Assembly (NCBI RefSeq): GCF_003732485.1
Contig: NZ_MOAK01000082.1
Span: 195,975-233,155 of the forward strand
DNA from: Pseudomonas protegens
GTDB lineage: Bacteria > Pseudomonadota > Gammaproteobacteria > Pseudomonadales > Pseudomonadaceae
DNA: 37,181 bases
Direction of reading: 5' to 3'
Below the pieces are notes generated by a model. The model was not told the DNA's origin. It searched no databases and saw only the letters and a list, made by a program, of their open reading frames with translations. Made by a program: the position numbers and the translations under genes. This document shows positions 1 to 8,151 of the stretch, piece after piece. Numbering within the stretch: position 1 is the first letter of the stretch; every line of letters starts with the position of its first letter.

Positions 1-2
1 GG

Positions 3-710
3 ATAGTGCCGGCGGTGGAGGGGTACTCGGTGACCTTGCCGCCCCTGGGCCGTTATCAGTTGCCGGTGCAAAGCCTGCTGGTGGCCACTGAGCCCCTGCC
101 GGAATCGACCTGGGACGAAATCGGTCTGAACCAGGGCCAGGCCTTCAGCGAGAGCAGCCGTCAGGTCACTTACGGTCAGCGTTCCATGGATAACCGCCTG
201 GTATTTGGTGCCCGGGGCGGATATCAGTTCGCCAGCAAGCTGCGCCACGATTTCGACCTGAGCCGGGACGAGGTTGAGCTACGTCGCTACCTGTTCGGCG
301 AGCTGTTCCCGCAACTGAAGAACGTGCGCATCACCCATTCCTGGGGCGGCAACCTGGGCATGTCCCGGCACTTCAAGCCGCACATGCTGTGTGACCGGCG
401 CAAGGGCATCGCCTTGTCCGGCGGTTACGGCGGCGAGGGCGTTGGCGCCAGCAATCTGGGTGGCCGGACCCTGGCCGACCTGATTCTCCAGCACGACAGC
501 CCCCTGGTCCGCCAGCCCTGGGTGCTGGCGCAAAGCGGCCTCGACGCCCTGCGGGCCTGGGAGCCTGAACCCTGCCGCTGGCTGGGCTACAACGCGATCA
601 TTCGCAGTTTTGTCCATGAGGATCAGACCTTGGCCAACCCGACATCGCCTCCATGGCGGCGGCGCATGGCCAGCCGGGTCGCCGGGTTCATGGAAGGTTT
701 CATGCACTGA
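3..710 (+). CDS. FAD-dependent amine/amino-acid oxidoreductase (DAO family), 3' part only
   Basis: The frame is open to the left edge, so this is the C-terminal ~235 residues of a longer protein; the FAD-binding N-terminus with its GxGxxG motif lies outside the window. The visible part has the look of the substrate-binding and C-terminal FAD-contact region of the DadA/PuuB-like DAO family: HSWGGNLGMSR, then a glycine-rich ALSGGYGGEGVGASNLGG close to the end, which in this family closes over the flavin. Such enzymes oxidatively deaminate amines or amino acids. A cupin gene follows after 57 bp and a polyamine-type binding protein after that, all on the same strand, so a polyamine or gamma-glutamyl-polyamine substrate is plausible but is inference. 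The GTG at position 6 is probably an internal valine, not the start. Confidence 0.8.
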   Translation: MVPAVEGYSVTLPPLGRYQLPVQSLLVATEPLPESTWDEIGLNQGQAFSESSRQVTYGQRSMDNRLVFGARGGYQFASKLRHDFDLSRDEVELRRYLFGELFPQLKNVRITHSWGGNLGMSRHFKPHMLCDRRKGIALSGGYGGEGVGASNLGGRTLADLILQHDSPLVRQPWVLAQSGLDALRAWEPEPCRWLGYNAIIRSFVHEDQTLANPTSPPWRRRMASRVAGFMEGFMH

Positions 711-767
711 GTCGGGTTTCTTGCACCGAACGATGTCCGTTCGGGTTTTCCAGCGAAAGGTAGAGCC

Positions 768-1109
768 ATGAGCATCACGCAATTCAAGCACACCGCAACG
801 GTCACCCTGGACGAGTCGGCACCGGTCGCCGTGCCCCTGGGGACGCCCGTGGCCGTGACATCGGTGACCGCCGTCGAACGCAGCGACGGGGTCGAAACCG
901 GGATCTGGGAATGCACCCCGGGGCGCTGGCGGCGACAGATCGTCGCCCAGGAGTTCTGTCATTTCATCCAGGGCCGCTGCACCTTCACTCCCGACCATGG
1001 CGAGCCCCTGCACATAGAAGCCGGCGATGCACTGATGTTGCCGGCCAACAGCACCGGAATCTGGGATATCCAGGAAACGGTGCGCAAGACCTACGTCTTG
1101 ATTTTCTGA
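768..1109 (+). CDS. small cupin-domain protein (Cupin_3/DUF861 type)
   Basis: A 113-residue protein with a single beta-barrel cupin. The second half reads as a typical Cupin_3 core: GIWECTPGRWRR, then EFCHFIQGRCTFTPDHGEP, IEAGDALMLPANSTGIWDI and a hydrophobic end. Members of this group (EutQ/ureidoglycolate-lyase-like fold) often accompany amine and amino-acid catabolic genes, with mostly unknown chemistry. The usual metal-binding histidine set is incomplete, so I would not assign catalysis. The ATG has a purine-rich stretch (gaaaggtag) upstream. It lies between the FAD oxidoreductase and the binding protein with short gaps and is probably co-transcribed with them. Confidence 0.85.
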   Translation: MSITQFKHTATVTLDESAPVAVPLGTPVAVTSVTAVERSDGVETGIWECTPGRWRRQIVAQEFCHFIQGRCTFTPDHGEPLHIEAGDALMLPANSTGIWDIQETVRKTYVLIF

Positions 1110-1156
1110 TCCCTTGATTGCCTGCCAATAACAAAACCAGCCACAGGTATCGACTC

Positions 1157-2251
1157 ATGATCCGCAAGACTTGCACGTTGCTGTTACTCAGCCCGTTGTT
1201 CCTGGGTGCTTCCCTGGCCCAGGCCGCCGACACGGTAAAGATCTACAACTGGTCGGACTACATTGCCCCAGACACCACCAAGCAGTTCCAGAAGGAAACC
1301 GGGACAGGTTTCACCTATGACGTCTATGACAGCAACGAGACTCTGGACGGCAAGTTGATGACCGGTAAATCCGGTTACGACGTGGTGTTCCCCTCCAACC
1401 ATTTCATGGCGCGGCAGATCCAGGGCGGGGCGTTGAAGAAGCTCGACAAGAGCCAGCTGCCCAACTGGAAAAACCTCAACCCGGTGCTGCTCAAGGCGCT
1501 GGAGGTCAACGACCCGGGCAACCAGCACGGTTTTCCGTACCTGTGGGGCAGCACCGGGATTGGCTACAACGTTGCCAAGATCAAGGAAGTGCTGGGGGAT
1601 GACGCACCGCTGGACTCCTGGGACCTGATCTTCAAGCCCGAGTACATGCAGAAGCTGCAGAAGTGCGGGGTGGCGATTCTCGACAACGGCCCCGAACTGA
1701 TTCCCACGGCCTTGAACTACCTGGGGCTGCCACACCACAGCAAGAACCCGGCGGACTACAAGAAAGCCGAGGCGCTGTTGATGCAGGTCCGGCCTTATGT
1801 CAGCTACTTCCATTCGTCGAAGTACACCAGCGACCTGGCCAACGGCAATATTTGCGTGGCGGTGGGTTTCTCCGGAGACATCCTGCAAGCGGAGAGCCGG
1901 GCCAGAGAAGCGAAGAACGGGGTGCAGATCGGCTACTCGATTCCCAAGGAAGGCACGCCGATCTGGTTCGACATGGTGGCCATGCCGGTGGACGCACCGG
2001 ATGAGAAGGCCGGTTACGCCTTCATGAACTACCTGCTGCGCCCGGATGTGATGGCCAGCATCAGCAACTACGTGCATTACGCCAATGGCAACCAGCAAGC
2101 CGACGGTCTTGTCGACCCGGCGATCAAGAACGACACCAAGGTCTATCCGAGCCCGGCCATGATGGACAAGTTGTTTGCCCTGGAGGCCATGCCGTTGGAC
2201 ATCGACCGTATCCGCACCCGCTTGTGGAACAAGATCCGCAGCGGCAGCTGA
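1157..2251 (+). CDS. periplasmic polyamine-type ABC transporter substrate-binding protein (PotF/SpuD-like)
   Basis: 364 residues, the normal length for PotF/SpuD. It begins with a clear Sec signal (MIRKTC, a run of leucines, cleavage after SLAQA at about residue 23) and continues with ADTVKIYNWSDYIAPDT, the family hallmark. Later family-like segments are YDVVFPSNHFMARQIQ, PYLWGSTGIGYN and the CVAVGFSGDI region. The ATG at 1157 is preferred over an upstream in-frame codon at 1118 because it starts the signal peptide directly. No ABC permease or ATPase genes are nearby, so it must use transporter parts encoded elsewhere or serve as a sensor partner. Ligand (putrescine, spermidine or another amine) cannot be read from the sequence alone. 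Confidence 0.9.
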   Translation: MIRKTCTLLLLSPLFLGASLAQAADTVKIYNWSDYIAPDTTKQFQKETGTGFTYDVYDSNETLDGKLMTGKSGYDVVFPSNHFMARQIQGGALKKLDKSQLPNWKNLNPVLLKALEVNDPGNQHGFPYLWGSTGIGYNVAKIKEVLGDDAPLDSWDLIFKPEYMQKLQKCGVAILDNGPELIPTALNYLGLPHHSKNPADYKKAEALLMQVRPYVSYFHSSKYTSDLANGNICVAVGFSGDILQAESRAREAKNGVQIGYSIPKEGTPIWFDMVAMPVDAPDEKAGYAFMNYLLRPDVMASISNYVHYANGNQQADGLVDPAIKNDTKVYPSPAMMDKLFALEAMPLDIDRIRTRLWNKIRSGS

Positions 2252-2269
2252 TCCCCATCGCCCCAGGAT

Positions 2270-2351
2270 CCAGGCTCCGGCTTGCCGGCGAAGAAGCCCC
2301 AGAGACAAGCGCTGTCCTTGAGGACGCCTTCGCTGGCAAGCCAGCTCCTAC
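2270..2351. repeat. REPIN (82 bp, left arm degenerate) between convergent genes
   Basis: Two REP sequences face each other: a degenerate left copy around CCGGCTTGCCGGCGAAG and a well-kept right copy CTTCGCTGGCAAGCCAGC ending CTCCTAC at 2351. The length equals that of the other REPINs in this window. It sits between the convergent binding-protein and SDR genes, the usual REP location, and overlaps the last codons of the SDR gene on the minus strand. Confidence 0.85.
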
Positions 2352-3109
2352 AATTGGCTGTTTTCCGGGAGCAGGGCGCCGCCGTCCACTATCAGGGTCT
2401 GCCCGGTGATGTAGCCGGCCTGTTGCGAGGCCAGAAACAACATGGCGTAGGCAATGTCCTCAGGCGTTCCCAGGCGCCCAAGGGGAATGCCCCGGGCCAG
2501 GGTCGAGGCGTCGCCGAGGTTGTCCATGGCCTGGGTGGCGATAAGCCCGGGCTCGACGCCGTTGACGGTGATTCCGTATTCCGCCAGTTCCAGAGCCGCT
2601 GCGCGAATGAAGCCATTGACCCCGGCCTTGGACGCCGCGTAGTGGGCCAGTCCGGGAATTGCCGTGCGTGGACCGGTCACCGATGAGGTGACGACGATCC
2701 GTGGTGCTCGGGCCCGGCGTAGCGCCGGCAAGGCGGCCTGGGTCAGCCAGAAGCAGCTTTTCAGATTGACCGCCAAGGTGCTGTCTAGGGTCTGCTCCTC
2801 AAGCTCGGCCAGCTTCTGCATGGGAAAGATCCCGGCGTTGTGCAGCAGCAGGTCCAGGCCGCCAAAGGCGTCCAGGGTCGCCGTTACCGCCTGTTCGGCG
2901 GCTGCCCGGGTGCCGAGGTCCAGGGTCAGCAGCTCCGCCGTCCCGCCGGCCTGACGAATCAGGCGTTGGGTTTCGGCGCCTGACGCCGCGCTGCGGGTGG
3001 CCAGCATGACCTTGGCGCCCCTGGCGGCGAACACCTGGGCGATCGCCCGGCCAATACCCTGGCCCGAGCCGGTGATCAGGGCGATGCGCCCGCGAGCATC
3101 CTGGCTCAT
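2348..3109 (-). CDS. short-chain dehydrogenase/reductase (SDR, NAD(P)-dependent)
   Basis: 253 residues, classical SDR length. The Rossmann motif TGSGQGIG is at residues 13-20, NAG at 91-93 and the catalytic Ser142/143, Tyr157 and Lys161 set (YAASK) is intact; the C-terminal GGA typical of oligomerising SDRs is present. The ATG at 3109 overlaps the stop of the upstream aminotransferase gene by four bases (ATGA), indicating translational coupling; a longer reading from 3196 would run deep into that gene and is rejected. It probably oxidises or reduces an alcohol or carbonyl formed in the aminotransferase pathway, but the substrate is unknown. The TAG stop is contributed by a REP element. Confidence 0.9.
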   Translation of the reverse strand: MSQDARGRIALITGSGQGIGRAIAQVFAARGAKVMLATRSAASGAETQRLIRQAGGTAELLTLDLGTRAAAEQAVTATLDAFGGLDLLLHNAGIFPMQKLAELEEQTLDSTLAVNLKSCFWLTQAALPALRRARAPRIVVTSSVTGPRTAIPGLAHYAASKAGVNGFIRAAALELAEYGITVNGVEPGLIATQAMDNLGDASTLARGIPLGRLGTPEDIAYAMLFLASQQAGYITGQTLIVDGGALLPENSQL

Positions 3110-4488
3110 GGCTGGGCTCCTGGCAGGATCTGGGCCAGGCACTGGTCCAGCAGACGATTGTGCAGGTCGACCTGCTCCTCGCTGGTGGCCGGACACATCA
3201 GGGCCATGTTGTGGAAGGGGGTCAACAGCACCCCGCGATTGAGCAGGTACAGGTGCAGGTACGCCTCGATCAGACCGTGGCGGGCGTGGTGGGCTTCGCC
3301 ACCGTTGCGCGGGGCCTGCTGCATGAACAGGTATTCGACCCGGGCACCGATACGGGTCACATGCCAGGGCAAGCCGTGCTTGCTGATGATGCTGTCGACG
3401 CCGGCTCGCAGGCGCTCGGCAAGGCGGAACATGCGTGCGTAGTTTTCATCGTTCATCACTTCGCTGAAGGTGGCGCGCATGGCGGCCATTTGCAGGGCGT
3501 TGCCGGCCAGGGTTCCACCGAAGCCGAAGTGGTTGATCGCCTGGCCCGGCTGGAAATGCGGCAGTACCCGCCAGATTCGTTCGGCCATGGCCTGGCTGGA
3601 GCCCCAGACGGCTGTAGGAATGCCCCCGGCGATGGATTTTCCCAGGACAAAGAAGTCCGGCTGCAAGCCATGTTTGCCGCAATAGCCCCCCGGCCCACAG
3701 GACAGGGTATGGGTTTCGTCAATGATCAGCGGTACGTCATAACGCCGGGTCAACTGCCGCAAGCCGTCATGGAAGCCCGGGGCCGGTGGCACCATGCCGA
3801 CGTTGGTCATGAAGGGCTCGGTCAGCACTGCGGCCACGTCGCCGTGGGCCAGGGCCGCTTCCAGGGCCGGCAGGTCGTTGAACTCCACCAGTCGGGTGGT
3901 GGACGCGTGCTGCAAGCCGTTGGCGTGCACACCGTCGCGGGGAATCATCTGTCCCTGGGCGTCGAACTCCACCTGGGATTCGTCGACGCTGCCGTGGTAG
4001 TTGCAGTTGAATACCAGGACCTTCTGCCGTCCGGTGATCATTCGGCACAGGCGCAGGACAAAGCGGTTGGCATCGGTGGCTGAAGTGGTGACCTGCCAAT
4101 AGGGCAGGCCAAAGCGCCGGGTCAGCTCCTTGCCGACCCACAGGCTGTCGGCGGTGGGCAGCATCAGCGTCGAGCCATGCAGGGCCTGTTCGGCAACGGC
4201 TGCGGCCACGGCCGGCTGGGCATGGCCGAACATGGCGCCCGTGTCGCCCAGGGCAAAGTCCACGTACTGGTGGCCGTCGCAATCGGTGAGGGTCGCGCCG
4301 CTGGCGTCCGCCACCATGATCGGGTAGGTGCCGGGCCATTGCTGCATCCAGTGCAGCGGCGCGCCGTACAGCCAGTGCTTGAGGTTTTCCTGATAGAAGG
4401 CGCCGGAGCGCGGGTGTTGCTCGGCAAACAGCTGCAGTTCGGACTGGTAGCAGCTGGCGACGCGTTGCAGATCGAGGCCCAGAGTCAT
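3106..4488 (-). CDS. class III PLP-dependent aminotransferase
   Basis: 460 residues of fold-type I PLP enzyme. The aspartate that contacts the pyridine nitrogen is D258 in IIDETH, and the Schiff-base lysine is K284 in FFVLGKSIAGGIP. Further family segments are GDTGAMFGHA and TTSATDANRFVLRLCR (phosphate-binding region). It resembles the glutamate-1-semialdehyde-mutase-like branch of class III more than the omega-aminotransferase encoded at 6298-7632. The ATG at 4488 is preferred to an upstream frame extension because the protein then begins at the normal distance from the first conserved block. It lies 61 bp downstream of the MoaF-like gene and overlaps the SDR gene, so the three form one leftward operon. 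The amino donor is not identifiable. Confidence 0.9.
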   Translation of the reverse strand: MTLGLDLQRVASCYQSELQLFAEQHPRSGAFYQENLKHWLYGAPLHWMQQWPGTYPIMVADASGATLTDCDGHQYVDFALGDTGAMFGHAQPAVAAAVAEQALHGSTLMLPTADSLWVGKELTRRFGLPYWQVTTSATDANRFVLRLCRMITGRQKVLVFNCNYHGSVDESQVEFDAQGQMIPRDGVHANGLQHASTTRLVEFNDLPALEAALAHGDVAAVLTEPFMTNVGMVPPAPGFHDGLRQLTRRYDVPLIIDETHTLSCGPGGYCGKHGLQPDFFVLGKSIAGGIPTAVWGSSQAMAERIWRVLPHFQPGQAINHFGFGGTLAGNALQMAAMRATFSEVMNDENYARMFRLAERLRAGVDSIISKHGLPWHVTRIGARVEYLFMQQAPRNGGEAHHARHGLIEAYLHLYLLNRGVLLTPFHNMALMCPATSEEQVDLHNRLLDQCLAQILPGAQP

Positions 4489-4549
4489 GGGAGTGTCCTG
4501 TGAAAAGCGCTGCAGGCTGGCGCTAGGACAAGCCAGCAGCGGTACGGAA

Positions 4550-5365
4550 TCAGGGGTGCAGGGTTCGGTTGAGTACCTGGGCCAGGGCGCCCACCGGGAA
4601 GTTGGCGGCATGGCTGAAGTCTGCACCCTGGTAGCCGAATATCTTGCCGTCGGTACGTCCGGCCTTGAGGTCGATCAGCACCAGGCCCAGGGTCGGGACG
4701 ATCTTCTCGCGCCAGACAAACAGGTACAGCTGTTCGGCGATCTTGTAGTAGTGACAGCGGTCGGTGTCCGCCAGGCCTTGCTCGACACCTCTGAGGCACT
4801 GCCAGCTATAGAAATTGGCATTCAGGTAGATGTGCTCGTAGGCCTCGCTGGCGCTGTAGACATACTGATTGCGCAGGCCGATCAATTCGGCGGTGGGCGC
4901 ATGTCGCGCAGTATCGGTAGTGGGCACGGCATCGATTGCGCCGTGGAGGAACTGCGCCTTGACCGAGGTCAGCTCCCCGCCGGCCAGGGCCCGGCTGAAC
5001 AGGTCGACGCTGCATTCGGCCTGGCTCGGCATCTGGCCGACCACGGCGGTGAAGCACTGGCGCTCAAGATCGAGGATCAGGCTCACCGAATGGGGCTGGC
5101 CTTGCTCCTGCTTGAGAAAATCCACCAGGTAGATACCGGGGCGTATCGAGGTCGCGCGATAGGGCAGATCGTCACTGGCAGGTTGGCCGACGTTGTTCCA
5201 GCGCAGAGTGTCGGCAGCGAAGTGGTGTTCGATCTGCCAGCCATTGTCGAAATGCAGGGTCAAGGTACGGCCGGACAGATCACCCACCCTCGCAAGGATG
5301 TGATTGTCGTCTGCAAAACCGTCCGCCAGGGCGCCGACGGTGATCCATTCAGGTTGCTGATTCAT
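4550..5365 (-). CDS. MoaF-like protein (monoamine-regulon family)
   Basis: 271 residues that look like the two-domain MoaF family: an N-terminal half (LTLHFDNGWQIEHHF, RWNNV) and a C-terminal lipocalin-like half (YVYSASEAYEHIYLNANFYSWQCL, then YKIAEQLYLFVWREKIVPTLG and a repeat of LIDLKAGR). MoaF was named from the Klebsiella monoamine regulon, where it is needed for expression of an amine-induced protein; it is not a molybdopterin enzyme despite the shared letters. Its biochemical activity remains unclear. Here it sits between a LuxR regulator and an aminotransferase, a setting that fits amine metabolism. No signal peptide is visible. Family assignment is from sequence pattern memory. Confidence 0.75.
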   Translation of the reverse strand: MNQQPEWITVGALADGFADDNHILARVGDLSGRTLTLHFDNGWQIEHHFAADTLRWNNVGQPASDDLPYRATSIRPGIYLVDFLKQEQGQPHSVSLILDLERQCFTAVVGQMPSQAECSVDLFSRALAGGELTSVKAQFLHGAIDAVPTTDTARHAPTAELIGLRNQYVYSASEAYEHIYLNANFYSWQCLRGVEQGLADTDRCHYYKIAEQLYLFVWREKIVPTLGLVLIDLKAGRTDGKIFGYQGADFSHAANFPVGALAQVLNRTLHP

Positions 5366-5454
5366 GGCAAGGCTCTTGTCCGGGGAAGAAGAGCTCCATG
5401 TTCTGCCTGGGAGCCGGTGCTGCCCATCAACCGAATGGTTGAGCCGGTGGCCCT

Positions 5455-6129
5455 TTACAAGAACAGCGCGCTCACCAGTTCCGTGCGATTGCCGACCCCG
5501 ACCTTGCGAAACAGGTTGATCAGGTGGGTCTTGACCGTGGGCAGCCCGAGGTCCAGGCGCCTGGCGATGCTCTTGTTGTCGGCGCCATCGCGCAGCAGCC
5601 AGGCGATCTCCCGCTCCCTGGGGGTGAGGTTGGCCAGACGTTCGTCGACCTGGGAGTAGGGTGCCAGGGCAGCGATTTCCAACAGGCCCTGCAAGGCATG
5701 CAGGGTGCCCAGTTCGTCGACACTGAAATGCCCCAGGGCGTTGTCTCGCAGCAACGACAGGCCGGCGACGGGCCGTTCACCATCACAGGCGAGAATCTCC
5801 ACCACATCCAGTACCCCGTAGCGTTGCAGGAATCCCTGGTAGACCTCGGTTGCATGACGGCCCTGCTGGGCCATGCCCATGTGCAGCGACAGCACCGGGC
5901 GCCCGGCGGCGGCGCAGTTGCGTGGCTGCAGCGGGTCGTAGTGGCGGTAGCGTTGCAAATAGGCCTGGTGCATTGGCTCGGGCATGCGGTACAGCGAGAA
6001 ATCCCGGGCCTGCAGGTCCGGGTCGATGCGGTAGAAGGCGCAGAGGGTGGCGGGTACCACCCGGGTAAAGGCGGCGATGCAGCGTTGCCCCAGTTCATGG
6101 GCCCCGGGCAAGGAAGTGGGCGCAATCAT
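5455..6129 (-). CDS. LuxR-family transcriptional regulator
   Basis: 224 residues with a C-terminal LuxR/FixJ-type helix-turn-helix at about 165-220 (LTPREREIAWLLRDGADNKS, then IARRLDLGLPTVKTHLINLFRKVGV). The N-terminal ~150 residues look like a small-molecule sensing domain and not a phospho-receiver, because no conserved aspartate/lysine receiver pattern is seen. The ATG at 6129 is preceded by AGGAG at good spacing. It is 89 bp upstream of the MoaF-like gene on the same strand and probably controls that operon or the neighbouring transaminase and dehydrogenase genes. The inducer is unknown. Confidence 0.88.
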   Translation of the reverse strand: MIAPTSLPGAHELGQRCIAAFTRVVPATLCAFYRIDPDLQARDFSLYRMPEPMHQAYLQRYRHYDPLQPRNCAAAGRPVLSLHMGMAQQGRHATEVYQGFLQRYGVLDVVEILACDGERPVAGLSLLRDNALGHFSVDELGTLHALQGLLEIAALAPYSQVDERLANLTPREREIAWLLRDGADNKSIARRLDLGLPTVKTHLINLFRKVGVGNRTELVSALFL

Positions 6130-6253
6130 GGGAAAGCTCCTGGCTGCCGGTTGGGCAGTGGCTCGGGTGGTTGGGGGCTGCTACGGGGGGCGCTGTCCGT
6201 GTCAGGGCGAGTGAAAACCAGGAGCGAGGCGCCTGGCAAGCAGGGATGCAGTG

Positions 6254-6288
6254 CAGGCTGCGATCGCTGTTTCTTCGACCGCAGCCTG
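6254..6288. terminator. inverted repeat after the omega-aminotransferase gene, possible leftward terminator
   Basis: Perfect 9-bp arms CAGGCTGCG (6254-6262) and CGCAGCCTG (6280-6288) separated by 17 bp lie just beyond the stop of the leftward aminotransferase gene. No T-run follows in the leftward direction, so it could be a transcript-stabilising hairpin rather than a true intrinsic terminator. Confidence 0.4.
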
Positions 6289-6297
6289 TTGCAACGA

Positions 6298-7632
6298 TTA
6301 GCGGCGGGCCTTGCTCAACCCCTGGGCAAGGGCATCGACTATGGCATCCACCTGTGGCTGCTGGATCACCAAGGGCGGCGAGAGAATGATCTTGGTGCCC
6401 ACTGGACGCACCATGACGCCATTGTCCCGGGCGATTTGTGCCACCTGATTGGCATAGCCACTCATGGGGTCGATGGGTTCGCGAGTGGTCTTGTCCGCCA
6501 CCAGATCCAGGGCCAGCATCAGGCCCTGGCCCCGCACCTCGCCGACGGTGTCGAAGCGATCGACGAAGGGCCGCAGCTTGTCCAGCATGTAGTCGCCCAT
6601 CTTCGCCGCGTTGGCCGGCAGGTCTTCCTTGACCACGATGTCCAGGCAGGCCAGGGCCGCAGCGCAGGCCACCGGGTGCCCGGAGTAGGTGTAGCCGTGC
6701 ATGATGGCGCCGGTGAAGTTGGCGTTTTTCTCGAAGGCAGCCTCGATTCGCCGGTTGACCACGGTCGCGCCCAGGGGGATGTAGCCCGAGGTGATGCCCT
6801 TGGCCAGGCACATGATGTCGGGTTTGACTCCCCACAGGCGGCTGCCGAACATCGAGCCGCTGCGGCCGAAGCCGGTGACCACCTCGTCGGCAATCAGCAG
6901 GACACCGTACTTGTCGCAGACTTCGCGGATCAGCGGCCAGTAGTTGGCCGGTGGCACTATCACGCCGCCGGCGCCCTGGATTGGCTCGGCAATGAAGGCG
7001 GCCACGGTGTCCGGACTCTGGAACTGGATCTCCCGCTCCAGCAGGTCGGCGCAGATCTTGCCCAGCTCTTCCGGGTCCTGGCTGTAGGGGTTGCGGTACA
7101 GCCAGGGCGTGTCGATGTGGTAGCAACCGGGCAGCAATGGTTCGTAGTTGCGGCGGAATACGGTGTTGCCGTTGACCGAGGCACCGCCGAAGTGGGTGCC
7201 GTGGTAGCCCTGGCGCAGGGAAATGAACTTGGTGCGGTCGGCCTGTCCTTCGAGCTTCCAGTACTGGCGGGCCAGCTTCAGGGCACTTTCGATGGCATCC
7301 GAACCGCCGGAACTGAAGGACACCCGGGACATGTCCTCGGGCTCCAGCAGGTTCATCAGCACCTGGGACAGTTCTTCGGCGCGAGGGTGGCTGACCCCGT
7401 CGAACAGTTGGAAATACTCCAGCTCATCGAGTTGGGCGGTGATGGCCGCTTTCACTTCCTTGCGGTTGTGGCCGACGTTGACGTTCCACAGCCCGGCAAC
7501 GCCATCCACCAGCTGGTGGCCCTTGTCGTCATAGACATAGCAACCATCGCCACGGACGATGCGGATCGGTTCGCGTTGCTTCATTTCGTTGGGGTGCAGC
7601 ATGGGGTGCCAGAAACGGCTTGCTTCGCTCAC
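6298..7632 (-). CDS. omega-amino acid/diamine:pyruvate-type aminotransferase (class III)
   Basis: 444 residues counted from a GTG start at 7632, which has AGGAG seven bases upstream; the next in-frame ATG would delete conserved N-terminal sequence (SRFWHPM). Features: GLWNVNVGH, the phosphate-binding SSGGSDAIESALKLARQYW (residues 108-126), ADEVVTGFGR with D249, and the PLP lysine K278 in LAKGITSGYIPLGA. This pattern is typical of omega-amino acid:pyruvate, taurine:pyruvate and putrescine/spermidine:pyruvate transaminases, which turn a terminal amine into an aldehyde. A divergent aldehyde dehydrogenase gene at 8251 would accept such products. Exact substrate unresolved; SpuC is a possible but not clear relative, as the N-terminus differs. 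Confidence 0.9.
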   Translation of the reverse strand: MSEASRFWHPMLHPNEMKQREPIRIVRGDGCYVYDDKGHQLVDGVAGLWNVNVGHNRKEVKAAITAQLDELEYFQLFDGVSHPRAEELSQVLMNLLEPEDMSRVSFSSGGSDAIESALKLARQYWKLEGQADRTKFISLRQGYHGTHFGGASVNGNTVFRRNYEPLLPGCYHIDTPWLYRNPYSQDPEELGKICADLLEREIQFQSPDTVAAFIAEPIQGAGGVIVPPANYWPLIREVCDKYGVLLIADEVVTGFGRSGSMFGSRLWGVKPDIMCLAKGITSGYIPLGATVVNRRIEAAFEKNANFTGAIMHGYTYSGHPVACAAALACLDIVVKEDLPANAAKMGDYMLDKLRPFVDRFDTVGEVRGQGLMLALDLVADKTTREPIDPMSGYANQVAQIARDNGVMVRPVGTKIILSPPLVIQQPQVDAIVDALAQGLSKARR

Positions 7633-7770
7633 GTTGAGTCTCCTGAAAACGCACGGACAGCGTGGAGCTATTAGTGCGTCATTTGCGGGCTCCTGGCTTG
7701 CCTCTGTGTGCCAGGACATTTGACCCAGGCTGCCAGTGGCGGCTTGGCGGGCGGCGCAAGGCTTGCGGGC

Positions 7771-8126
7771 CTGTTCGCCGGCAAGCCGGCTCCTACAGGG
7801 AACTGCACGGTGTATCTGACTGCTGTAGGAGCTGGCTTGCCAGCGAAGGCGTCGGCCTGGGCGCTGCAAGACTTTCGGGCCTGTTCGCCGGCAAGCCGGC
7901 TCCTACGGGGAACTGCACGGTGTATCTGACTGCTGTAGGAGTTGGCTTGCCAGCGAAGGCGTCGGCCTGGGCGCTGCATGACTTTCGGGCCTGTTCGCCG
8001 GCAAGCCGGCTCCTACAGGGAACTGCACGGTGTATCTGACTGCTGTAGGAGCTGGCTTGCCAGCGAAGGCGTCGGCCCGGGCGCTGCATGACTTTCGGGG
8101 TTGTTCGCCGGCAAGCCGGCTCCTAC
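7771..8126. repeat. tandem REPIN array, 3.2 units of 110 bp
   Basis: Units at 7771-7880, 7881-7990 and 7991-8100 plus a 26-bp partial. Units 1 and 2 differ at three positions and units 2 and 3 at four, implying recent amplification. Each unit carries two oppositely oriented REPs, giving complete 82-bp REPINs at 7825-7906, 7935-8016 and 8045-8126 and an extra half copy at 7773-7796. A constant 28-bp linker (AGGGAACTGCACGG...) separates the REPINs. Confidence 0.95.
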
Positions 8127-8151
8127 GGCCAGCGTAGGTGCCGCTGCCTCT

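Noticed and set aside
5524..7674. Long rightward open frame of 716 codons
   Set aside because: It is antisense to the well-supported LuxR and aminotransferase genes, and its translation is a low-complexity G/V/Q/H-rich product typical of opposite-strand frames in high-GC DNA.
7771..8126. Regular repeat array as a CRISPR
   Set aside because: The whole 110-bp unit repeats, including the intervals, so there are no unique spacers, and no cas gene is nearby. The units contain Pseudomonas REP sequences.
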